DNA of 64,000 nt from Halorubrum coriense DSM 10284 (GTDB lineage Archaea; Halobacteriota; Halobacteria; Halobacteriales; Haloferacaceae). Each line of letters begins with the position of its first letter. The stretch's first letter is position 1. A model generated the notes under the pieces. That model ran no database searches, was not told where the DNA came from, and was given only the letters and a program-made list of their open reading frames with translations. Both the position numbers and the translations under genes were made by a program. The stretch lies in contig NZ_AOJL01000020.1 of the NCBI RefSeq assembly GCF_000337035.1, positions 16,450 through 80,449 of the forward strand, given 5' to 3'. Below are positions 6,902 to 16,211 of this stretch, piece by piece.

Positions 6902-8350
6902 ATGTCGATCGATAACCCGAACGAAGCCGCTGCTGCGTCGATCGAAGTCTTACATGTCGACGACGATCCCGCGTTTCTCGACCTGACCGGATCGTTCCTA
7001 GAACGGGAACTCGGCAACGTCGAGGTCACCGCGGTAGCCAGCCCGGACGAGGTGCTCGACACGCTCGGCGAAGAGTCCGTCCACTGCGTCGTGAGCGACT
7101 ACGAGATGCCCGGGACGAACGGGCTCGAACTGCTCGACGCGGTCCGCGATCAGTACGCCGACCTCCCCTTCATCCTCTACACGGGGAAGGGCAGCGAGGA
7201 GATCGCTGCGCAGGCGATCAACGCCGGCGTGACCGGGTATCTCCAGAAGGGCGGCCCGGACCAACACCGCCGCCTGGCGAACCGAGTGAAGCACGCCGCG
7301 ACCGAGTACCGCGCCCAGATCGAGTCGGAGCGGTACTCGACGGTCCTCCGGGCGCTCGACTACCCGATCTACGTCGTGAACGCAGACGCGGAGTTCGAGT
7401 ACGTCAACGAGGCCTTCCTCGACCTCGTCGGCTACGACAGGGAGGAGATCATCGGCAGCCCGCCGGGCAAGATCAAGACCGACGAGGGGGTCCAGCGGGC
7501 GAACGACATGCTCGCGACGATCGTCTCCAGCGCGGGGCCGGAGACCCAGCAGTTCCGGGTGAACATCCACACGAAGGACGGCGACACAGTGCCGTGTTAC
7601 GACCACATGGCGGCGCTCCCGTTCGACGACGAGTTCCGCGGGTCCGTGGGGATCCTCCGGGACGCGACGCGCGAACAGCGGCAGCGCGAGGAGCTCGTCA
7701 GGCAGAACGAGCGGCTCGACGAGTTCACCTCCATCGTGTCGCACGACCTCCGAACGCCGCTTCAGAACGCGAAGACGGCGGCGGAAATGGCTCGCAACGA
7801 GGGCGACGCGACGCACTTCGAGACCTTATCGCGGGAACACGAACGGATGGAGCGGATGATCGACGAGCTGCTCACGCTCGCGAAGGAGGGCGAGTCGGTG
7901 TCGGAGACGGAGCGCGTCGACGTCGCCGCGCTCGCCGCGGAGGCTTGGAGCCCGTTCGGGTGTCCGGCCGACACGCTCGACGTGGTCGACGACGAGATCA
8001 CCGTCTCCGGCGACCGCTCCAGGATCCGGCGGCTCCTCGAGAACCTCTTCCGCAACGTCGACGACCACTGCGGGTCCCCCGTGACCGTGACGATCGGCGA
8101 GTCTCCCGACGGGTTCTACGTCGCCGACGACGGGCCGGGGGTCGGCCAGACGGACCGGGAGAACGTGTTCGAGGCGGGGTACACGACCGCCGCGGACGGG
8201 ACCGGGTTCGGGCTGGCCATCGTCAAGCGCATCGCCGACGCTCACGGGTGGGACATCTCGGTCGACGACAGTGCGAGCGGCGGCGTCCGGTTCGACGTGA
8301 CCGTCGATCCGACGGCTCGCGTGACGGACGACGTGCCGGTCTCGCCGTAG
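6902..8350 (+). CDS. REC-PAS-histidine kinase
   Basis: This 482-residue soluble sensor kinase of haloarchaeal type has an N-terminal receiver domain (about 14-130; acidic pair at DDDP, phospho-acceptor Asp66 in VVSDYEMPG, Lys116). A PAS domain (about 145-258) follows, then HisKA with phospho-acceptor His281 in SHDLRTPL, then an HATPase domain. The HATPase has an N-box around Asn384 (NLFRN), G1 DDGPGVG at 409-415 and G2 GTGFGLAI at 433-440. The receiver at the N-terminus suggests it takes part in a multi-step phosphorelay. There are no membrane segments and no adjacent response regulator, so signal and target are unknown. A TATA-like element 27 bases upstream indicates a leaderless mRNA. Confidence 0.9.
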   Translation: MSIDNPNEAAAASIEVLHVDDDPAFLDLTGSFLERELGNVEVTAVASPDEVLDTLGEESVHCVVSDYEMPGTNGLELLDAVRDQYADLPFILYTGKGSEEIAAQAINAGVTGYLQKGGPDQHRRLANRVKHAATEYRAQIESERYSTVLRALDYPIYVVNADAEFEYVNEAFLDLVGYDREEIIGSPPGKIKTDEGVQRANDMLATIVSSAGPETQQFRVNIHTKDGDTVPCYDHMAALPFDDEFRGSVGILRDATREQRQREELVRQNERLDEFTSIVSHDLRTPLQNAKTAAEMARNEGDATHFETLSREHERMERMIDELLTLAKEGESVSETERVDVAALAAEAWSPFGCPADTLDVVDDEITVSGDRSRIRRLLENLFRNVDDHCGSPVTVTIGESPDGFYVADDGPGVGQTDRENVFEAGYTTAADGTGFGLAIVKRIADAHGWDISVDDSASGGVRFDVTVDPTARVTDDVPVSP

Positions 8351-8454
8351 CGTGTCGCGCCGCGGCTTCGGCCGCACCACGCGGGGACCACGCACCGGAC
8401 GGCTCGCCTGCGGACCGACCCGATTCAATAGCCCGCGGCGAGAACTGACCAGCG

Positions 8455-9249
8455 ATGGCAACCGACACCGTCGCGGGCGTCGACTGGGCGGGCGGGGCGT
8501 GGCTCGCGGTCGTGTTCGACGGCGACGAGGGGCCCGAGGCACGCCTCGAATCCGACCTCGAATCGCTGTGGGCCGGGCGCGACTTCGACCGGATTCTGGT
8601 CGACGTGCCGATCGGTCTCCCGGACGACGCGGAGACGCTTACGGAGCGCGAGGCGGTCGACTCGGCGGCGCGCTCCGCGGCCGAGCGCCCGAGCAGCGTG
8701 TTCCCCGTCCCCTCGCGGGGCGCGTGCGAGGCGGCCAGGAACGGCGCTGACTACGAGACCGTGAGCGAGCGGAACCGGGCCGATCTGGACAAGGGGCTCA
8801 GTCGGCAGTCGTACCACATCGCGCCGGCCGTCGGCGAGGTCGACGCGTTCCTCCGGCGGGACGAAGCGGCCAGCGAGCGGGTGATGGAGGCGCACCCGGA
8901 GGTGTGCTTCCGCGGGCTCGCCGGGCGGTCGCTCGAACACTCGAAGACCGGCGTGCCCGGGGTCGGCGAGCGGCTCGACGCGCTCGACGACCACCTCGAC
9001 CGCCCCGACGCCGCGCTCGGTCGGATCTGCCGAGAGCTGTTCGACGCCGCGAATGACGCGCGCGGCGGGACCGCGGCCGACGGCGCAGACGCCACCGTCG
9101 ACGACGCCGTGGACGCGCTCGGACTCGCGGTCGTCGCGCGCCGGCCGGCCGACGAGCTCCGGTTCCTGCCGGGCGACGACTCCGAGCGGCGGGACGCCGA
9201 GGGCGTCCCGATGCGGATGGCGTACTGGAGCCCGGAGCCGCTGGCGTGA
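8455..9249 (+). CDS. DUF429 family protein (predicted RNase H-fold nuclease)
   Basis: This 264-residue protein opens with GVDWAGGAWLAVVFDGD, the beta-hairpin and first acidic residue typical of the DUF429/COG2410 family. RILVDVPIGLPDD gives the second conserved acidic segment. The family is predicted to have an RNase H-like fold, and no reaction is established. ATG 8455 is the first good start after about 100 bases of spacer. It is a single gene, convergent with the SLC13 permease. The function is only as sure as the family assignment. Confidence 0.8.
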   Translation: MATDTVAGVDWAGGAWLAVVFDGDEGPEARLESDLESLWAGRDFDRILVDVPIGLPDDAETLTEREAVDSAARSAAERPSSVFPVPSRGACEAARNGADYETVSERNRADLDKGLSRQSYHIAPAVGEVDAFLRRDEAASERVMEAHPEVCFRGLAGRSLEHSKTGVPGVGERLDALDDHLDRPDAALGRICRELFDAANDARGGTAADGADATVDDAVDALGLAVVARRPADELRFLPGDDSERRDAEGVPMRMAYWSPEPLA

Positions 9250-9360
9250 GCGCGTCGAGGCGCTCGCCGGAGCGACGTTCGACGGAACACTGTTCCACGG
9301 AGCGACCGAACGCGGGTCGACGATCGGCGACGGCCTTCGCGGCGGTCGCGCCGGACCCGC

Positions 9361-11229
9361 TCACACCCCCCAGCCGACCGCGATGCCGACCGTCGCGACG
9401 ACGGCGAGGAGCAGCTGGAGCGGGCCGCCGACCCGGAGGAAGTCGGTGAACCGGTAGCCGCCCGGTCCGTACACCATGAGGTTCGTCTGATAGCCGACGG
9501 GAGTCATAAACGAGGTCGCGGACGCGAACATCACCGCGAGCAGGAAGGCGAACTCGTTGGCCCCGAGCCCCGCGGCGGTCGTGACGCCGACGGGAATCAG
9601 GAGCACCGCGGTCGCCACCGGCGTGATGACGCTCGCCAGCACGCCGGCGATCGCGTACAGGAGGAACATGACGCCGATCGGCGGGAGTACCTCGCCGGTC
9701 GCGACGAGGAACGAGGAGACGAGCGCCGCACCGCCCGTCGATTCCAGGGCGATCCCGAGCGGAATGACCCCGGCCAGTAAGAAGATCACGTTCCACGAGA
9801 CGGCGTCGTAGGCGTCGGCGCTCGTCAGACAGCCGGTTGCGACCATCGCGACGACCTCGGCGAGCGCCGCGATGACGACCGGCAGAACGCCGAGCGCCGC
9901 GAGTCCGACGACGCCGCCGAATATCCCGACCGCGAGCGGCGTCTTCGGCGACAGCGGCGCGACCGACCCGGGGGCCGCGTCGGCCAGCCGGTCGAGCGTC
10001 CCCTCGTCGGCGACGATCAGGTCGCCGGTCTCCGCGAAGTACTGGACCGCGGTGGGAGTCGTCCGCGCGAGGAGGAGGTCGCCCGGCCGCAGCGTCTCCT
10101 CCGTGACCCCGGTACGGATCAGGTCGCCGCCGCGGCGCACGGCCAGCACGCTGGTCTCGTGGAACTCTCGGAGCCCGGTCTCGCCGACCGACTCGCCCGC
10201 GAACGGAGAGTGTTCCGGGACGACCGCCTTCGCGAGGAGCCCGTCGGTGGCCGCGGCCTCGAAGGTGTCCTCGGTCACGTCGCCGGGCTGTCGCCCGAGG
10301 CCCGCCGCCTCGCGGAACCGGTCGACCGCGTCTCGCGGGCCGTGGACGACGACGATGTCTCCGGCCTCGACGATCCTGTCGGAGTGAGCGCCGGCGTACG
10401 CCTCCCCGTCCCGACGCGCCTGAAGCAGTCGGACCTCGCGGTGCGCCTCGCCGACCGCCTCGACGGACTGGCCGACCGCGGCGGAGCCCGTGCGGACGTA
10501 GAGGAACGTGAGGTAGTCTTTGAGGTCGAACTCGACCACCGGATCGGCGTCGACGGGCACGCGGGCGGGGGTGAGCCGCCGCCCGACCGTCAGCAGGTAC
10601 GCGATGCCGACGACGAGCAGGAGGGCCCTGAGCTTGGTGAACTCGAACATCCCGATGCCGTCGCGGCCGTCGATGAGGAGCCGCGCGAAGTCGCCGGCGA
10701 GGATGTTCGTCGCGGTCCCGATGAGGGTGAGGGTACCGCCGAGGATGGCGGCGTACGACAGCGGGAGGAGGAGCTTCGAGGGACTCAGGTTCGCGCCCTC
10801 CGCGAGGTCGGTGATCATGGGGACGAAGACGGCGACGACCGGCGTGTTGTTCACGAACCCGGCGATCGGGCCGGTCGTACAGACGGTCGCGACGAGCGCG
10901 CGGAACTCGCGACCGCCGGTGAACGCCGCCAGCCGGAGGCCGAGGCGCTCCACGAGCCCGGTGCTCTGGACGCCCGCGCTGAGCATGTACATCGCCATGA
11001 CGGTGACCGTCGCGGGGTTCGCGAACCCGGAGATGGCGGCCCGGGAACCGACGCCCGTCCACGGTTCGAGGACGACGAGGGCGGCGACGACGCCCATGGC
11101 GGTGACGTCGTTGGGGACGACCTCGGTGACGAACGCCGTCAGGACGACGAGGATGAGCCCGAACACGACGAGGACGCCCGACGGGTCGGCGGCCGGCATG
11201 CGCGGAGCCACTCGCGTCAGTCGCTTCAC
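9361..11229 (-). CDS. SLC13-family anion permease with RCK_C domains
   Basis: This 622-residue membrane protein has an N-terminal group of about six helices. A central cytosolic region of about 170-190 residues (roughly 200-385) looks like paired TrkA-C/RCK_C regulatory domains. A second hydrophobic block follows, ending at the C-terminus. This is the layout of SLC13 (DASS) permeases that move sulfate, phosphate or dicarboxylates with Na+. Conserved segments include FVNNTPVVAVFVPMI in the first half and SVITPVATAVLLIPVG in the second. The substrate cannot be read from sequence. ATG at 11229 is used; Met11 is an alternative. It is divergent from the VTT gene. Confidence 0.87.
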   Translation of the reverse strand: MKRLTRVAPRMPAADPSGVLVVFGLILVVLTAFVTEVVPNDVTAMGVVAALVVLEPWTGVGSRAAISGFANPATVTVMAMYMLSAGVQSTGLVERLGLRLAAFTGGREFRALVATVCTTGPIAGFVNNTPVVAVFVPMITDLAEGANLSPSKLLLPLSYAAILGGTLTLIGTATNILAGDFARLLIDGRDGIGMFEFTKLRALLLVVGIAYLLTVGRRLTPARVPVDADPVVEFDLKDYLTFLYVRTGSAAVGQSVEAVGEAHREVRLLQARRDGEAYAGAHSDRIVEAGDIVVVHGPRDAVDRFREAAGLGRQPGDVTEDTFEAAATDGLLAKAVVPEHSPFAGESVGETGLREFHETSVLAVRRGGDLIRTGVTEETLRPGDLLLARTTPTAVQYFAETGDLIVADEGTLDRLADAAPGSVAPLSPKTPLAVGIFGGVVGLAALGVLPVVIAALAEVVAMVATGCLTSADAYDAVSWNVIFLLAGVIPLGIALESTGGAALVSSFLVATGEVLPPIGVMFLLYAIAGVLASVITPVATAVLLIPVGVTTAAGLGANEFAFLLAVMFASATSFMTPVGYQTNLMVYGPGGYRFTDFLRVGGPLQLLLAVVATVGIAVGWGV

Positions 11230-11309
11230 TGTTTCCCCGACCGCTGTTCCCGCGCGTGCCCCGAGGCGGTGGTAAGCTTCAAGTCGCTCTGTCGCCCGCT
11301 ACGACACGA

Positions 11310-12011
11310 ATGAAACTCTTCTCCTCGCGGGCAGACCGCCGGCGGGGGATCGCGGCCGCGGTGGGTGTCGCGGTCCTCGCGGTCGGGCTCTACGTCCTCG
11401 TGAGCCGGTACGCGGGCTTCATTACCGACACGCAGGCCCTCCGGACGTGGCTCGACCAGTTCGGGATCTTCGCTCCCATCGTCTTCATCGGCCTCCAGGC
11501 CCTCCAAGTGATCGTCGCCCCGATCCCGGGACAGGTCGTCGCGCTGGTCGCGGGCTACCTCTTCGGCCCGCTCGCCGGGACGGTGTACAGCCTCACGGGC
11601 GTCCTCATCGGCAGCGCGGTCGCCTTCTCGCTCTCGAAGCGGTTCGGGCGCTCCTTCGTGGAGAGGGTCATCCACGAGGACGTGATCGAGCGGTTCGACG
11701 ACTTCGTCGACACCGTGGGCGTCCCCGGCCTGTTCGCGTTCGTCATCATCCCCGGGCTCCCCGACGACGCCATCTGCTTCCTGAGCGGGCTCACCAAGTG
11801 GTCGCTGCCGACGTTCATGGCCGTCATCGCCGTCGGCCGACTACCGGCGTACGTGCTGACGGTGTACGCAGGGGGCGAACTCGCGAGCGGTCGGTTCCTC
11901 TCGGCGATGGCGCTCGTCGCGCTCGTCGTGGCCGCGTCCGCGGTCGGCTACTACAAACAGGACGCGGTGCGCGACCTCGTAGAGCGGTTCGAGCCGCGAC
12001 TCCCCTTCTGA
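11310..12011 (+). CDS. TVP38/TMEM64 (VTT/DedA-like) membrane protein
   Basis: This 233-residue protein has an N-terminal helix and then the VTT core. Conserved stretches are APIPGQVVALVAGYLFGPL and, near residue 150, IIPGLPDDAICFLSGLT with its re-entrant loop prolines and acidic pair. Family members are implicated in lipid scrambling or small-solute transport; the substrate here is unknown. ATG 11310 is chosen over the longer in-frame start at 11256 because the extra residues are not hydrophobic and precede the conserved N-terminal helix. It converges with the GtrA-sulfatase pair. Confidence 0.85.
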   Translation: MKLFSSRADRRRGIAAAVGVAVLAVGLYVLVSRYAGFITDTQALRTWLDQFGIFAPIVFIGLQALQVIVAPIPGQVVALVAGYLFGPLAGTVYSLTGVLIGSAVAFSLSKRFGRSFVERVIHEDVIERFDDFVDTVGVPGLFAFVIIPGLPDDAICFLSGLTKWSLPTFMAVIAVGRLPAYVLTVYAGGELASGRFLSAMALVALVVAASAVGYYKQDAVRDLVERFEPRLPF

Positions 12012-12034
12012 GGGGCCGAACCGAGCGACCCGCC

Positions 12035-12460
12035 TCAGCCCCACGTCCACCGCGCGTCGAGCACGAAGCGGTAGAGGCCGCTGACGAGGATCGCGGCCAC
12101 GTTCGCGATCAGGTACATCACTCCGGCCCACTCGACGAGCGCGGCGAGCACGCCGAGCTGGGTCGGGATCGCGGTGCCGCGGACCAGGTTCGTCTTCAGC
12201 AGTCCGGCGAGGTACTCGGAGACGCCGGTGTTCTGGCTCGCCCGGAACGTCCACGCGTTGTTGAGGACGTACGAGCAGATGATCGTGATCTCGATCGCGA
12301 TCGTCGCGCCGACGATGTAGTTGAGCCCCGCGGTGTCGACGAACAGCCACAGGAGCGCCAGCTGGAGCCCCGCGGTGAGTGCGCCGACGACGACGAACCG
12401 GCGCATCTGGACCGCGATCGGACCGCTGGCGAGGTCGCGGAGGACCGCTCGGATCATCAC
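12035..12460 (-). CDS. GtrA family membrane protein
   Basis: This 141-residue protein has four predicted membrane helices. The GtrA hallmarks are FVVVGALTAGLQLALLWLF early and SYVLNNAWTFR in the middle, with RFVLDARWTW at the end. GtrA proteins are proposed flippases or partners for polyprenyl-linked sugars in envelope glycan assembly. Its ATG overlaps the sulfatase stop by 4 bases (12457-12460), so the two are co-translated and probably act on the same glycan or surface polymer. Confidence 0.87.
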   Translation of the reverse strand: MMIRAVLRDLASGPIAVQMRRFVVVGALTAGLQLALLWLFVDTAGLNYIVGATIAIEITIICSYVLNNAWTFRASQNTGVSEYLAGLLKTNLVRGTAIPTQLGVLAALVEWAGVMYLIANVAAILVSGLYRFVLDARWTWG

Positions 12461-14028
12461 TTGTACCCGAGCGCTTCGAGGCGAGCGTCGAGGTCCTCGT
12501 CGACCTCGTCGTCGCCGCGCTCGGCGGCCGCCGCCTCCGCCGCGTCGCCGCGCTCGCGGAGCAGCTCCGCGTGGGCGTCGACGATCGGTGCGAACCGGTC
12601 GATGGCCGACTGCGCCCGGTCGTCCGGGTCCGTCGCGAGGTTCTCCTGTTGGGTCGGGTCCTCGGGGCGGTGGTACAGCTCCCGCTCGCCGGCGTCGACG
12701 TTCTCGATGAAGGTCCAGTCGTCGTCGCGTACGCTGACGAACAGGTCGCCGTCGGACAGCGACCGCGGGATCGGTTGCTCGGTCACCTCCTCGCCGCGGA
12801 CGGTCACCGAGACGACGGGGTCCGCGGAGCCGGCGGACGCGTCGCCGTCGTCGGTGTCGCTGCGGTCGTCGCCGTCGCCGTCGCTACCGTCGTCGCCGCC
12901 GGAGATCGTCTCCTCGCCGCGGAGCGCCGGCAGGACCGACTCGCCGTGCCACTCCGGCGACGGCTCGACGCCGAGCAGGTCCGCGACCGTGGGCGGAATC
13001 GCGTCGAGCCCCACGTGGCCGTCGACGCGGCCGCCGTCGAGACCGGGCACGTCCGCCACGAAGGGGACGTGGATCAGCTCGTCGTACAGCTTCGGGTAGT
13101 GGGCGAGGTGGCCGTGTTCCTGAAACTCCTCGCCGTGGTCCCCCGCGAGCAGCACCGCGGTGTCGTCGGCGACGCCGGCGGCGTCGAGGCTGTCGAGCAG
13201 CCGCCCGACGCTGGCGTCGACCTGCCGCACCGTCGCCTGATACAGCGTCCGAAGTTCGCGCAGGGTCCGCTCGCCGACTTCGAGACCGAGGCTGGTCCGA
13301 GCGTGCGCGTGGAGCATCTGGTGCGTGCCGACGATGCCGTCCGACACCTCGCGGATGTACCGCGGCGCGGGGACGTACGGCGTGTGGGTGTCCATGTAGT
13401 GGACCCACAGGAAGAACGGCTCGTCGGTGTCGTCGACGAACTCGGTCGCGGCGTCCTCGACGTCGAACATCCGCGAGGCGTCGAGGAACGGGCGGTCGTC
13501 GTTTTCGCCGCGGAGCTTCGACCCCAGCCGGCGGATCGGCGAGGTCGCGAGCTGGATCCACGCCTCCACGGTCGGATGCGCGGCGAGGTACCGGCTGTAG
13601 ACGCTGGAGCCGACGCTCGTGACGAACGGCTCGAACTCGTCGAACCCGTCGGGATACCCCCAGTGGTCGGTGAGGAACCCGTTCGCGGCGTTGAACCCCC
13701 CGGTCGCGATCCCGGCGTCGGAGAGCACCTCCGCGAGCGTCACCGACTCGTCGACGCCGATATCTCCGCTCCGGGAAAACACCGGCTCCGAGGCGAGGAT
13801 CGACGGGAACGAGAAGGGCGTCCAGTTCCCGGTCGCGAACGCGCGGTCGAACACGGTCCCGTCCTCGGCGAGCCCGTCGATCACCGGCGAGCGCCGCTCG
13901 GTGTCGTACGGGGAGACCGCGTCGGCGCGCAGCGAGTCCACCGTCACGAGGACGACGTTGGAGACGGGCGCGTCGTCACTCGACGCGTTCGCGTCCGCCG
14001 CTGAAGGGGTCGACGAGTCGGAGATCAT
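12457..14028 (-). CDS. sulfatase-like alkaline phosphatase superfamily protein
   Basis: This 523-residue protein has no obvious signal peptide. Metal-binding hallmarks are VTVDSLRADAV (Asp31) near the N-terminus and LAGDHGEEFQEHGH in the C-terminal half. At the nucleophile position the segment NWTPFSFPS (68-76) carries Thr70, not the Cys or Ser of the CxPxR motif used for formylglycine. It may therefore be a phospho- or sulfo-transferase or esterase using Thr. A long Asp/Ser/Gly-rich insert lies near residues 375-400. The last residues read LEALGYK, a terminal motif shared with the second sulfatase at 39519. It is coupled to a GtrA protein, pointing to cell-surface glycan modification. Confidence 0.83.
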   Translation of the reverse strand: MISDSSTPSAADANASSDDAPVSNVVLVTVDSLRADAVSPYDTERRSPVIDGLAEDGTVFDRAFATGNWTPFSFPSILASEPVFSRSGDIGVDESVTLAEVLSDAGIATGGFNAANGFLTDHWGYPDGFDEFEPFVTSVGSSVYSRYLAAHPTVEAWIQLATSPIRRLGSKLRGENDDRPFLDASRMFDVEDAATEFVDDTDEPFFLWVHYMDTHTPYVPAPRYIREVSDGIVGTHQMLHAHARTSLGLEVGERTLRELRTLYQATVRQVDASVGRLLDSLDAAGVADDTAVLLAGDHGEEFQEHGHLAHYPKLYDELIHVPFVADVPGLDGGRVDGHVGLDAIPPTVADLLGVEPSPEWHGESVLPALRGEETISGGDDGSDGDGDDRSDTDDGDASAGSADPVVSVTVRGEEVTEQPIPRSLSDGDLFVSVRDDDWTFIENVDAGERELYHRPEDPTQQENLATDPDDRAQSAIDRFAPIVDAHAELLRERGDAAEAAAAERGDDEVDEDLDARLEALGYK

Positions 14029-14187
14029 TGGATACGGTGCGAATCCGCGGAGAACGCGCTCACCGCGGGCGAACTACGGGATCCGCGTATATACCGGGAA
14101 TCGCGGCTGCCAGCGGCTTGAGGATTTCGATCCCCCGCATCGACGGGGGAACGTACCTATTTGACCGAGCCGACGCACGGGATCAGT

Positions 14188-15144
14188 ATGGACGATTCGC
14201 CCACGGGCCGCCCGGTCGACGAGGCGGCGCTGCCGGACCCGATCCCCGACGACGAGATCCCGGAGTCGATCCCCGCCGAGTCCCGGGCGATCGAGACGAA
14301 CGGCGTGCCGCTTCACGTCGTCGAGGCCGGCCCCGAGGACGGGAAGCTCCTGGTCTTGCTCCACGGATTCCCGGAGTTCTGGTACGGCTGGCACGAGGCG
14401 ATCGCCCCCCTCGCGAACGCCGGCTACCGCGTCGTGGTGCCCGACCAGCGCGGTTACAACTGCTCCGCGAAGCCGCCGGCGGTCGGCGACTACCGGATCG
14501 ACGGGCTCGCGCGCGACGTCGTCGGCCTGATCGACGCCTACGACCGGGAGACCGCCGCGGTCGCCGGGCACGACTGGGGCGCGGCGGTGGCGTGGTGGCT
14601 CGCGCTCCACCACGAGGACCGCCTCTCGGAGCTGGTCGCGATCAACGTCCCGCACCCGAGCGTCTTCGAGCGCGCGCTCCGCACCTCGTGGGACCAGCGG
14701 CTCAAGAGCTGGTATATGCTCGCGTTCCAGCTCCCCAAACTGCCCGAGGCGGTCGCCAGCGCGGGGAACTGGCGGCTCGCGACGAACGCGCTGCGCGACA
14801 CGAGCGCGCCCGGCACGTTCACCGACGAGGACCTGCGGCGGTATCGCCGGGCGTGGAACCGCGACGGCGCGTTCGAGGCGATGGTGAACTGGTACCGCGC
14901 CATCGTCCGCGATCGTCCGGAACCGGAACGGACCGAGGTGTCGATTCCGACGCTCGTCATCTGGGGCGCGCAGGACCAGTTCCTCGCGCGCCGACTGGCC
15001 CACGAGAGCGTCGACCGCTGCGCCGACGGTCGCCTGCTCGCGATCGAGGAGGCGAGCCACTGGGTCGTCCACGAACACCCGCACCGCGTCGCCGAGGCGA
15101 TCGCCGACCACGCCGACCCGCTGCCCCCGGGAGCGCGCGAGTGA
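14188..15144 (+). CDS. alpha/beta hydrolase, epoxide hydrolase-like
   Basis: This 318-residue enzyme has the epoxide hydrolase pattern. The oxyanion segment is HGFPEFWYGW (about residue 59), the nucleophile Asp129 sits in GHDWGAAVAWW, and the lid includes WYMLAFQLPKLPE. A late acid lies in LVIWGAQDQFL, and the catalytic His in ASHWVVHEHP near the C-terminus. The likely reaction is hydrolysis of an epoxide or, less likely, a haloalkane. ATG 14188 is preferred to TTG 14161 because a TATA-like CCTATTT (14154-14160) would place the transcription start after 14161. The substrate is unknown. Confidence 0.87.
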   Translation: MDDSPTGRPVDEAALPDPIPDDEIPESIPAESRAIETNGVPLHVVEAGPEDGKLLVLLHGFPEFWYGWHEAIAPLANAGYRVVVPDQRGYNCSAKPPAVGDYRIDGLARDVVGLIDAYDRETAAVAGHDWGAAVAWWLALHHEDRLSELVAINVPHPSVFERALRTSWDQRLKSWYMLAFQLPKLPEAVASAGNWRLATNALRDTSAPGTFTDEDLRRYRRAWNRDGAFEAMVNWYRAIVRDRPEPERTEVSIPTLVIWGAQDQFLARRLAHESVDRCADGRLLAIEEASHWVVHEHPHRVAEAIADHADPLPPGARE

Positions 15145-15264
15145 GTCGGGTCACAGTCGCGATCTACGGGGCAGAACGACACCCCCGGTTCGGCCCATAG
15201 GCCGTTCTGAAGCCCGAACGGACCGCATATCGAATACTGTCCTCGGCTCACCGCCACAAAGATT

Positions 15265-15293
15265 ATATCTGCCCTCCACCAAAGGACAGATAT
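15265..15293 (+). promoter_or_regulatory. inverted repeat spanning TATA and start codon
   Basis: ATATCTG (15265-15271) and CAGATAT (15287-15293) form a 7-bp inverted repeat. The left arm overlaps the TATA box TTATAT and the right arm overlaps the ATG at 15292. The spacing would suit a dimeric repressor. Confidence 0.4.
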
Positions 15294-15570
15294 GAGTAAG
15301 CACTTCGAAGACGCGCGGTACTACCTCGGTCGAGCGGCGGAACACGCGAAGGCGGGCGTCGTCGAGGAGCTAGAGCCGGTCGAAGCGCGGGTGAAAGAGC
15401 TCGTCGGCCGGGAAGACGAGGAACCGGAGCCGGAACCGTCGCGGCTGGACAAGCTCCAAGCGGACCTGAAACGCCTCGAAGAGCGCGCCGAGGGCGAGGC
15501 CCGCGAGGCGGTCGCGTCCGCGCGGAAGCGCGTCGCGGAGTACCGCGGCGAGGACGCCGCGGCGGAGTAG
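15292..15570 (+). CDS. conserved haloarchaeal helical protein (DUF7553-like)
   Basis: This 92-residue acidic protein is almost entirely helical. It begins MSKHFEDARYYLGRAAEHAK and continues with heptad-like Glu/Lys/Arg repeats that suggest a coiled coil. It has no signal or membrane segment. It resembles short haloarchaeal proteins placed in DUF7553; the name is from memory and the function is unknown. The TATA element about 25 bases upstream and the inverted repeat over the start are described separately. Confidence 0.7.
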   Translation: MSKHFEDARYYLGRAAEHAKAGVVEELEPVEARVKELVGREDEEPEPEPSRLDKLQADLKRLEERAEGEAREAVASARKRVAEYRGEDAAAE

Positions 15571-15600
15571 TCGCGTCGCGGAGTAGCCACGCCGCGGTCC

Positions 15601-16128
15601 CTATCGGATCGGCGGCTCCGCTCCGGTCGTCGCGCCGCCGCCGATTCGTTCCGCGGCGGGCACCACCGCGTACTCGATACCCGCTTCTTCGAACAGCGAC
15701 CGCGCGCGCCGGATGCCTCGTTCCGCGTCGACGTCCGTCGCACGGTAGTGCCGGATCGGGTGTCGGATCCACGACGGCTCCCAGTGCGCGTACACGTCTG
15801 TCGTTGAGCGGTCCGGGCCCGCGTACAGCGAGAGGTGAAGCTGGTCGTCGCTGGCGAGCGCACCCTCCGGGTACCACGCCCAACTGGCGACCGTCGTCTC
15901 CGGCGGCATCTCGTAGTCGCGGTACTTCAGCGAGGAGACGAGGTTGCGGACGAACCCGAGCCGATGGAGCTGCGCCTCGACGATCGGATACGGCTCCCGA
16001 AGCGTGAACGCGTACTGCTCGCGGGGCGTCTCCCGCTCGGCGTAGAGGCCGACGAGCGACAGCAGTGCGTGGAGGAGGCTCGCGACGCCTTGGCGGAGGC
16101 GTTCGAGGAAGCGGAGTTCGTGGGTCAC
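15601..16128 (-). CDS. hypothetical haloarchaeal protein
   Basis: This 175-residue protein has a hydrophobic stretch near residues 13-28 (VASLLHALLSLVGLYA). A soluble domain with conserved-looking aromatic motifs follows (ASWAWYPEGALASDDQLHLSLY, AHWEPSWIRHPIRHYR). I do not recognise the family. The single N-terminal helix could anchor it to the membrane. It converges with the DUF7553-like gene, and tRNA-Val lies just upstream on the opposite strand. Confidence 0.6.
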   Translation of the reverse strand: MTHELRFLERLRQGVASLLHALLSLVGLYAERETPREQYAFTLREPYPIVEAQLHRLGFVRNLVSSLKYRDYEMPPETTVASWAWYPEGALASDDQLHLSLYAGPDRSTTDVYAHWEPSWIRHPIRHYRATDVDAERGIRRARSLFEEAGIEYAVVPAAERIGGGATTGAEPPIR

Positions 16129-16211
16129 ACCGAAGGGTGCGGACGGCCCCGAAATGAACCTTCGGCGTAAGGTAACTCTTAAGTCCGGAGGTCGGATACT
16201 CCGAAGCGAGC

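Noticed and set aside
8798-11062. 754-residue minus-strand open frame
   Set aside because: It is an Arg/Ala/Pro-rich shadow of the SLC13 and DUF429 genes in another frame, with no domain motif.
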